In this document: one piece after another, positions 23,159-30,700 of the stretch | Layout of the letters: the number at the start of each line of letters is the position of its first letter | Numbering within the stretch: position 1 is the stretch's first letter | From: CALNYX01 sp942490925 | Lineage (GTDB): Bacteria > Chlamydiota > Chlamydiia > Chlamydiales > JAAKFR01 | DNA: 64,000 nucleotides | Assembly: GCA_942490925.1 (NCBI GenBank) | Contig: CALNYX010000017.1 | Location: forward strand, 868,001-932,000 | Direction: 5' to 3' | Made by a program: the position numbers and the translations under genes | The notes under the pieces: model-generated | The model's database searches: none | What the model was told of the DNA's origin: nothing | Seen by the model: the letters and a program-made list of their open reading frames with translations, nothing else

Positions 23159-24240
23159 TGTTTATCCGCCTATTTCTGCTTATTTTCGCTGCTTATTCCC
23201 TCCTAAATTGTGAGTTGCCTGCCTGCACAGGTCTCTTAGTTGAAGCAAAAGATCATACAATTGTTTCAGGGCGTACAGTCGAGTTTGGCATCGACCTCGA
23301 TATGCATGTCGCCGTTATTCCTAGAGGCATGCAGTTTGTTGGACAAACGCCTAAAGGCAATGGAATTTCCTACACTTCTAAATATGCTGCTGCAGGTATT
23401 TATTGTTTTGATCAAACAATAATTATGGACGGAATCAATGAAAAAGGGTTAGTTGCTGCGGCTTTTTATTTTTCTAATTACGCTCAATATGCTGATATTA
23501 ATGCTCAGAACCAAAATCAAGCCCTTTCACCAGTTGACTTTACCAACTGGATTCTGACCCAGTTTGCTACGATAGATGAAGTTAAAGAGGGCATTGAGTC
23601 GATTGCTATTGCGCCTACTGTTCTGAAAAATTGGGGGCCAACACCTCCTCCATTCCATTACATTGTTTATGATAAAAGCGGCAAAAGCATAGTGATTGAG
23701 CCGCGCGGTGGCACCTTAAAAGTTTATGAAAATAAGATCGGTACGATCACCAATTCACCCACATTTGACTGGCAATTGACAAATCTCAGTAACTACATGA
23801 ATCTATCGCCTTATAATGTACATCCTCTTGATTTAAGGGGGTTTCTCACAACAAGTTTTGGACAGGGCTCAGGAATGTTGGGACTTCCAGGTGACTTTAC
23901 ACCTCCCTCGCGCTTTGTCCGAGCAGCACTATTTTCAACAAGTGAGCTTCCAGCCAAAAATTCTCAAGAATCGGTCTATCAAACTTTTCATATTCTCAAT
24001 CAATTTGACATCCCCTATGGCTCAGTTCGAGATAAGCAGCGATCGGGCACTTCGTATGATTTCACTCAGCTGACCTCAGTAAAAGATCCCCAAAAGCTCT
24101 GTTACTACTACCGCTCTTATGAGGACCAGACAATTCGCTATATCGACCTCAACCAGTTTGATTTGAATAGCAAGACGATCAAAAAACGCCTTGTTGGTGG
24201 AGACCAAAGAGGCGTTGATGTTTCTTCACTACTCAGATAA
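23158..24240 (+). CDS. Exported linear-amide C-N hydrolase (choloylglycine hydrolase/penicillin V acylase family)
   Basis: Ntn-hydrolase. A signal peptide (MFIRLFLLIFAAYSLLNCELPA) ends exactly before Cys23, which becomes the N-terminal nucleophile: CTGLLVEAKDHTIVSGRTVEFG. Further family marks: the Arg in SGRTVEFG, DGINEKGL, TNSPTFDWQLTNL with its Asn, and a late Arg. About 340 mature residues. Substrates in the family are conjugated bile salts, penicillin V and N-acyl-homoserine lactones; here an envelope amide or a host or competitor acyl amide is possible. Translation is coupled to the glycosyltransferase (TAATG). Likely periplasmic. Confidence 0.85.
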   Translation: MFIRLFLLIFAAYSLLNCELPACTGLLVEAKDHTIVSGRTVEFGIDLDMHVAVIPRGMQFVGQTPKGNGISYTSKYAAAGIYCFDQTIIMDGINEKGLVAAAFYFSNYAQYADINAQNQNQALSPVDFTNWILTQFATIDEVKEGIESIAIAPTVLKNWGPTPPPFHYIVYDKSGKSIVIEPRGGTLKVYENKIGTITNSPTFDWQLTNLSNYMNLSPYNVHPLDLRGFLTTSFGQGSGMLGLPGDFTPPSRFVRAALFSTSELPAKNSQESVYQTFHILNQFDIPYGSVRDKQRSGTSYDFTQLTSVKDPQKLCYYYRSYEDQTIRYIDLNQFDLNSKTIKKRLVGGDQRGVDVSSLLR

Positions 24241-24250
24241 TTGCGATCCA

Positions 24251-24279
24251 TAGACATTTTATGGGGACTTGAGTACAAT
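24251..24279 (+). promoter_or_regulatory. Predicted promoter of the lipid A acyltransferase gene, near-leaderless
   Basis: TAGACA (24251-24256), 17-bp spacer, TACAAT (24274-24279), then 8 nt to the ATG at 24288. Confidence 0.55.
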
Positions 24280-24287
24280 TCTGGGAG

Positions 24288-25493
24288 ATGATCTCCTATT
24301 TTTTTGTCCGAGTTTTTGGCTTTTTAATCTCCCTACTACCCTATTCAGCTGTACATGCTATTGGAAGGGTAACGGGAAGTCTCGTCTACTATGTGCATAC
24401 GCCCTTTCGCAAAAAAGCGATGAGTAATCTGGCGATTGCCTATGGCAACACCTTGAGTGAAAAGCAGCGAAAAAAATTGGCTCGCCAATCGTTTCAAAAT
24501 TTGATGATCACTTGTCTTGAATTTTTTCGATTGAAAAAAAGAGATCTGAAAAAAGTAATCAAAATGGTTGGACCTGAAAAGGTGACCGGTCTGCAGGAAA
24601 AAGGGCAGGGTATTGTCTTTCTAACGGGTCATCAAGCAAATTGGGAAATCCCCTTCTTGACGATCAACATGCTATCGCCTGGTGGTGTTGCTGTTGGTCG
24701 CCCAATTAAAAACCCCTATCTCTACCGCTGGGTTCTTTCTGTTCGAGAGATGAATGGGGGAAAAATTGTGATGCCAAGACAGGCGATCAAATCTGGATTA
24801 AAAGCTTTGCGCGCTGGTAAATACATCGGAATTGTGGGTGATCAAGCTTTCCCTGATAGCGACTACTCCTACCCGTTTTTTGGAACGCGCGCGTGGACTT
24901 CAACAGCTCCAGCGCTTCTGGCCTACAAGACTAAATCCCCAATCATCGTAGGCACATCGCATCGGATGCGCAATCACTACGAAGTGCGCGGCTCTGAGCA
25001 TCTCTGGCCTGACTACTCAAAACCAATGAAAGAAGCTGTGGTTGATCTGATGGATCGAGCGATGCAGCACTTGGAGCAGAGTATCAAGGGTTCTCCAGAT
25101 CAGTGGATGTGGATCCATGATCGGTGGAAACAGCAAGGTATTGATCATGTCAAGCGGCAATACCGCTACGGTTTTGTGCTTTTGATTTTCAAAGAGGCTC
25201 CAAGTATGATGCTTGTCAAACGGCTACGCCAGATTTTCCCTCGCAGTTTCTTGACCTATTGGTTGCCTGAAGGGGTTGAAATTGAGACCGATTGTGAAGT
25301 GAAGCACTATCGTGATTCAAGTGAGATCATGGTGCGGGATTGGCGTTATCAGTTGGTGCTTGATTTTGCAAATATGCCGCGTGTGCGTCGCCACTACCGA
25401 AGCCTTGGAGCTGTCAAAACACTCGTTGTAACTCCTGAAAATGTGAAACAAACTGTTGTAAAGCCAGAATGCCTGCAAACCGTTACTATCTAG
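24288..25493 (+). CDS. lpxL: Lipid A late acyltransferase (LpxL/HtrB family)
   Basis: Transfers a fatty acid from acyl-ACP to a lipid A precursor at the inner membrane. An N-terminal hydrophobic helix (FFVRVFGFLISLLPYSAV) anchors the protein. The catalytic H-x4-E lies in TGHQANWEIPF at about residues 115-121, followed by GRPIKNPYLYRW, VMPRQAIKSGLKALRAGKYIGI and GDQAF...PFFGTRAWTSTAPALLA. About 290 residues cover the known family; the last 100 or so (from RYGFVLLIFKEAPSMML) are an extension I cannot assign. C. trachomatis has lpxL/htrB (CT010) beside ybbR; here two extra genes stand between. Confidence 0.9.
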   Translation: MISYFFVRVFGFLISLLPYSAVHAIGRVTGSLVYYVHTPFRKKAMSNLAIAYGNTLSEKQRKKLARQSFQNLMITCLEFFRLKKRDLKKVIKMVGPEKVTGLQEKGQGIVFLTGHQANWEIPFLTINMLSPGGVAVGRPIKNPYLYRWVLSVREMNGGKIVMPRQAIKSGLKALRAGKYIGIVGDQAFPDSDYSYPFFGTRAWTSTAPALLAYKTKSPIIVGTSHRMRNHYEVRGSEHLWPDYSKPMKEAVVDLMDRAMQHLEQSIKGSPDQWMWIHDRWKQQGIDHVKRQYRYGFVLLIFKEAPSMMLVKRLRQIFPRSFLTYWLPEGVEIETDCEVKHYRDSSEIMVRDWRYQLVLDFANMPRVRRHYRSLGAVKTLVVTPENVKQTVVKPECLQTVTI

Positions 25494-26152
25494 ATGCCCC
25501 TTTCAAAAAGGGAGCGATGCATACACTTGCCCAAAGCGAGCAGCGCCACTTGAAAAAGGTGATGCGCGCGAAAGAGGGCACGAAACTCGAGCTCGTCAAT
25601 GGTCGAGGCCAATTGGCAATCGGCTCACTTGTTGGTGAAGAGGTGCGACTTGAAAAAGTGAGCGAAGAGAAGACTCCAGAGCCTCTGATCCTCTGCCAAG
25701 CGCTGCCACGCGCTAACCGTCTCGATTCGATTGTTGAAAAAGGGACGGAGCTGGGTATGACAGAGCTTTGGCTTTTTCCTGGGGAGCTGAGTGAAAAAAA
25801 AGGGGCTAATCTTGCAAGGTTGGAGGCAATTACAATTGCAGCAATGAAGCAGTGTGGACGGCTCGACCTGCCAAAGGTGGTGATAAAAGAGCCTCTGCTA
25901 AAATGGGACAAGCTTCCTTATCCTGCCTTTTTTGGGGATGTCGAGCAGAGAGCTTCTGTTTTTGAATGCGACGAAAAGAGCCTCCTTTTCTTTGTCGGTC
26001 CAGAAGCGGGATTCAGTGAAAAGGAGGAGAAGCATTTGCGTCAGTTAGGAGCTAAAGGAGTGAAACTCCATCCTTACATTTTGCGCACGGATACAGCTCC
26101 GCTTGTAGCGCTTAGTCTGATTCAGTTGGCACGGATGAAACACCACCCTTAA
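25469..26152 (+). CDS. rsmE: 16S rRNA m3U1498 methyltransferase
   Basis: SPOUT-class enzyme that methylates N3 of uridine 1498 in 16S rRNA using S-adenosylmethionine. Family marks: N-terminal PUA-like part (MPANRYYLDAPF, HLKKVMRAKEGTKLELVNGRG), QALPRANRLDSIVEKGTELG, the SAM knot with FVGPEAGFSEKEEKHL and LRTDTAPLVALSL. 227 residues, normal length. The start overlaps lpxL by 25 bp and the end overlaps the converging pyk by 41 bp, so the locus is packed and has no separate terminator. Confidence 0.93.
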   Translation: MPANRYYLDAPFKKGAMHTLAQSEQRHLKKVMRAKEGTKLELVNGRGQLAIGSLVGEEVRLEKVSEEKTPEPLILCQALPRANRLDSIVEKGTELGMTELWLFPGELSEKKGANLARLEAITIAAMKQCGRLDLPKVVIKEPLLKWDKLPYPAFFGDVEQRASVFECDEKSLLFFVGPEAGFSEKEEKHLRQLGAKGVKLHPYILRTDTAPLVALSLIQLARMKHHP

Positions 26153-27581
26153 CAAGCATCTCTCCGATGCTATCGACAACCATCATATTGGTTGTTCCAG
26201 CTCTGCCAAAGGGTGTTCCAGCTGTGATGACAACAAGATCTCCATACTGCACGAGCTTTCTTCCAAGGGCGTACTCACTAAGTTTTTTGTAGGCATCTTC
26301 AATCGTCACAGCACTTGGATCATACAAGGGTATCACGCCCCAGCAAAGGGCGAGCTGATGGTAGACTTTGAGACTCGGGGTCATGGCGATGATCGGTACG
26401 CGCGGTCTTAGTCTAGAGAGCAAGCGAGCTGTAGCTCCGCTTGTGGTAAAGGCAAAAATCGCTTTTGCATTGGCGCTATAAGCTGTTTTGATGCTCGCTG
26501 CAGCAACTGACGAGGCGACACTGAGCAATTCTCTTTCTGTGCTGAGTTTGAAAAAGTCTTCGTAGTCAAAGTCTCTTTCTGTCTCTTCAATAATCGATTT
26601 CATCATGCGCACAGCTTTGATCGGATATTTTCCAATGGCTGTCTCGCCTGAAAGCATCACTGCAGATGTACTGTCGTAAATTGCATTGGCGACATCAGAA
26701 GCTTCAGCGCGTGTCGGCCGGGGATTGACGATCATCGATTCGAGCATCTGAGTCGCTGTGACTGTCGATTTGCCAGCGCGGTAACTTTTGCGGACCATCA
26801 TCTTTTGCAGACGAGGCACTTGATTCAAGGGAAGTTCAACACCTAAATCTCCTCTTGCAATCATGATGCCATCGGCAACTTGCAAGATGCTTTCGAAATT
26901 GTCGACGCCACGTCCATTTTCAATCTTGGCAATGACTTTGGTGCTTGAGCATCCTTTCTGTTCTAAGATATGCTTGATAGCCAAGACATCCTCGGCAGAA
27001 CGGACAAATGAGGCGGCAACCATGTCGACATCTTGCGCGCATCCAAAATGAATATCATCCACATCTTTGGTGGTAAGAGAGGGAAGTTGGACATCGGCTC
27101 CGGGGATATTTACCCCTTTTGTCGAACGAATGATTCCACCATGGTCAATCTCAACTTTGACACCACGTTCACTAATCTCTACGACATGTGTGACGATGTA
27201 GCCATTGTCGAGAAGGACAAACATCTCTTTGCGCAGGGCATCGAGGGCCGAGGGAGGCCTGAGCGTAATGGCTTCGCCATCTCCTTCGATTTCATCGCGT
27301 ACAAGCCAGAGCTGTTGCCCCTCTTTGAGTGAGAGCTCATCAACTTTGAGCTTGCCCAAACGAATCTCTGGCCCTTTCGTGTCGAGCATGATTCCAAGGG
27401 GAACTTTGAGTTTTTCTCGCACATCCTTGAGGAGTTGGATATGCTCTCCATGGCTTTCATGTGTGCCGTGACTAAAATTGAGGCGCGCAATGTTCATTCC
27501 TGCTAGAATGAGCTCCTCGATTTTTTCTGGCGTGCAACAGGCAGGGCCAATAGTGCAAACAATTTTTGTGCGCGTAACCAT
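26112..27581 (-). CDS. pyk: Pyruvate kinase
   Basis: Last step of glycolysis, phosphoenolpyruvate plus ADP to pyruvate plus ATP. Seen: TRTKIVCTIGPA at the start, ARLNFSHGTHESH, DTKGPEIRLG, the active-site Lys region VIAKIENGRGVDNF, MIARGDLGVELP, VTATQMLESMI, and SGETAIGKYP; the C-terminal allosteric domain includes FTTSGATARLLSRLRPRVPI. 489 residues from ATG 27581. No ribosome binding site; GATAAT 7 nt upstream suggests a leaderless mRNA. The second 161-bp element lies 36 bp upstream. pyk beside uvrA is also the C. trachomatis order (CT332-CT333). Confidence 0.96.
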   Translation of the reverse strand: MVTRTKIVCTIGPACCTPEKIEELILAGMNIARLNFSHGTHESHGEHIQLLKDVREKLKVPLGIMLDTKGPEIRLGKLKVDELSLKEGQQLWLVRDEIEGDGEAITLRPPSALDALRKEMFVLLDNGYIVTHVVEISERGVKVEIDHGGIIRSTKGVNIPGADVQLPSLTTKDVDDIHFGCAQDVDMVAASFVRSAEDVLAIKHILEQKGCSSTKVIAKIENGRGVDNFESILQVADGIMIARGDLGVELPLNQVPRLQKMMVRKSYRAGKSTVTATQMLESMIVNPRPTRAEASDVANAIYDSTSAVMLSGETAIGKYPIKAVRMMKSIIEETERDFDYEDFFKLSTERELLSVASSVAAASIKTAYSANAKAIFAFTTSGATARLLSRLRPRVPIIAMTPSLKVYHQLALCWGVIPLYDPSAVTIEDAYKKLSEYALGRKLVQYGDLVVITAGTPFGRAGTTNMMVVDSIGEMLVKGGVSSVPTESD

Positions 27582-27588
27582 AGATGGG

Positions 27589-27617
27589 ATTATCCATAAC
27601 ACGATTCATAATTTAAA
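27589..27617 (-). promoter_or_regulatory. Predicted pyk promoter abutting the 161-bp element
   Basis: On the minus strand TTTAAA (27617-27612), 17-bp spacer, GATAAT (27594-27589), then 7 nt to the ATG at 27581. The -35 box includes the target duplication TAAA of the inserted element. Confidence 0.5.
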
Positions 27618-27778
27618 GGAACCTCTGAAAAATGCCGGCCTTGAATCTTTCAGTGCAATTTGCACCAGAGCGTCATTTTTGCCCTCCCTAACCCACAAGG
27701 GGTTAGCTTCGGTCTTCAAATTTAGCTCTGTTACAAATTTCACTAAAATCTCCAAAACCCTCATTATTCAGAGGTTCC
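27618..27778. mobile_element. 161-bp MITE-like palindromic element, copy 2
   Basis: Inverted relative to copy 1 (2188-2348), same length and roughly three quarters identical. Terminal repeats GGAACCTCTGAA / TTCAGAGGTTCC, central hairpin CTAACCC-ACAAG-GGGTTAG, and a perfect 4-bp target duplication TAAA (27614-27617 and 27779-27782). It fills the divergent pyk-uvrA spacer, 7 bp before the uvrA ATG. Confidence 0.85.
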
Positions 27779-27785
27779 TAAAGTC

Positions 27786-30700
27786 ATGATTGTTCTAAAA
27801 AAGGTCTCGGTTCATAACCTCAAAAAGGTCAACCTTACACTCAAGCCAGGTGAGTTGATCCTCTTTACGGGCGTCTCTGGCTCTGGCAAATCCTCCATGG
27901 CCTTCGACACCATTTTTGTCGAAGGACAACGGCGCTACATCGAATCGCTCTCCTCTTTTGCCCGCCGCTATATCGGAGACATGAGCAAACCTGATGTCGA
28001 ATTTGTCGGTGGACTCTCCCCAACCATCGCAATCGAGCAGAAGAGCGCTGGTAAAAATCCTAGATCGACAGTCGGAACACTCACTGAGATCTATGACTTT
28101 CTCCGTGTGCTATATGCCAGAGTTGGCACTCCCTACTGCCCAGAAACGGACGAGCCTGTAACCACGCAGAGCAAAGAACGGATCATCAAAAAGGTTCAAA
28201 AACTCCCTGAAGGTGGACGACTTGTCTTTCTAGCTCCCTATGCAAAAGATAAAAAGGGTGAGTTCAAAGAAGATTTTGCTTTCCTACTCAAAAAAGGCTT
28301 GATGCGCGCTCGGGTCGATGGCAACTTTGTCGATCTGAGCGAAGAGATCTCACTAGACAAAAGTCTGACGCATACAATTGATGTGGTGATCGATCGACTC
28401 AAAGTCTCTTCTGAAAATCAAACGCGCCTTGCTGAAGCAACGCTGCACGCTCTTGAAATCGGAAAAGGGATGTTCAGCATCTACGATATGGAGACCAAAG
28501 AGGAGGTGCTCTATTCAACGCATGCCTACTCCAAAAAAGCGGGCGTCTACTACTCCTCTCTTGAACCTCATGATTTTTCCTTCAACAGCCCCTCAGGCAT
28601 GTGTCCCACCTGCCTTGGCTTGGGAGAGACAAAAACCTTTGACTTGAACCTCATCCTTGACCCTGAAAAGAGCATCTCTGAAGATTGTTGTCTCATCGGC
28701 GGTAACTTCAACACGGTGCGCTACAGCAATATCTACCGCAATTTGTCAGAACTCTACAACTTTGATCTCGATACTCCGTGGAAAGATCTCTCGAAGCGAG
28801 CCCAAAACATCTTCCTCTATGGAGTGAAAAAGAAGTGGCTTCAGATGCACTTTGTTCACCCAACACGCCCAGTGAGTTGGACTGACTATGTTGCCTGGCG
28901 TGGTGTTGTGCATGAAGCACAAAAGCGGTACTCTGAGGCCAAAAGTGATCTCTATCGGAAGAAGATGGAGCAATTGATGCACCATGAGCGCTGCCCCGAC
29001 TGCCTCGGTGCGCGCCTCAAAGCGTATCCTGCTGCTACGCGACTGGGAAGCAAAAAGATTCATGAATTGACCGCCTTGACAATTGAAGAGCTCACCACGT
29101 TTTTTGACACGTTGAAGCTCGATGCAACTGAGCAGGTGATCGCAGAAGAGCTCTTGCTTGAGATTCATAAAAGACTCCGCTTTTTGAAAGAGGTTGGCTT
29201 GCACTACCTCTCGCTTGATCGTACAGCGCCCACACTTTCAGGAGGAGAGGCGCAACGTGTGCGACTCGCCTCTCAAATTGGCTCGGGACTTGTGGGTGTG
29301 ACCTATGTGCTCGATGAACCTTCCATCGGGCTGCATCCACGCGATAATCAGAAGTTGATCACAAGTCTCAAACGGCTACGGGATGTAGGCAACACGGTGA
29401 TTGTCGTTGAGCATGATGAAGAGACGATTCGAGCGGCTGATCGGATCGTTGATTTTGGCCCAGGTCCAGGAACAAAGGGAGGAAAAATCCTCGTTAACGG
29501 TACACAAGAGGAGCTACTGGCTCACCGCGAATCCCTCACTGCTGACTACCTAACTGGAAGAAAGCGGATTGAGATTCCCAAAGAGCGACGTGAGCCAGAG
29601 GGTTTTCTCACACTTGTTGGCGCCACACATCACAACCTGCGTAACTGTACGGCCAAAATCCCGTTAGGAGTAATGGTTGCTGTGACGGGTGTTTCGGGCT
29701 CTGGAAAATCTTCGTTGATCATCGAGACTCTTTACCCAGCTCTTGCCAATCATTTGCACAATGCTGAGCATGTCGTTGGCAACTATGAGACGCTCGAAGG
29801 GCTTGAGCAGATCGACAAGGTGATTGCCATCGACCAATCGTCAATCGGAAAGAATCCCCGCTCCAACCCCTCAACCTACATCAAGATTTTCGATGAGATT
29901 CGCTCTCTTTTCTGTCGCCTGCCTGAGAGTCAAGCGCGCGGCTATCAACCTGGACGCTTCAGCTTCAACGTGCGTGAAGGCTCCTGCCCCCGTTGTGAGG
30001 GAATGGGCATGGTGCGTGTCGACATGGACTTTTTGGAAGATCAATGGGTCGTCTGCCCTAACTGCCAGAACAAACGTTTTGATCCTGAAACTCTCTCGAT
30101 CTACTACAAGGGAAAGAATATCCATGATGTCCTAGAGATGACAGTTGCCGAGGCTCTGGCCTTTTTTGCCAACATTCCAGCTCTGAAAAGAAAGCTCGTT
30201 CTGCTTGAAAAAGTTGGCATGGATTACATGACCCTTGGACAAGCCTCTACAACGCTCTCGGGTGGAGAGGCGCAACGCATCAAGCTTGCCAAACAACTCG
30301 TGCGTCCTCCTTCAGGAAATACACTCTACATCTTGGATGAGCCTACAACAGGATTGCATTTCCATGATATTCAGGCGCTACTCAAAGTGCTCAATGAACT
30401 TGTTGCCCGCGGAAATACGGTGCTTGTCATCGAACACAACATGGACGTGGTCAAAACAGCTGACTGGGTGATTGATATAGGCCCTGAAGCAGGAGCTGCA
30501 GGAGGTGCTGTTGTTGCAGCTGGCACTCCAGAAGTTGTCGCAAAACAGAGCTCTCCAACAGGCATCGCAATTGCCGAAGCACTGCATCCACAGCTGCATG
30601 AAACTCCAACACCTATACATGTAGAAACATCCCCCTACCATGAAATTCAGATAAGCGGCGCCGCGCAAAACAACTTAAAACACCTTGAATTGCAAATTCC

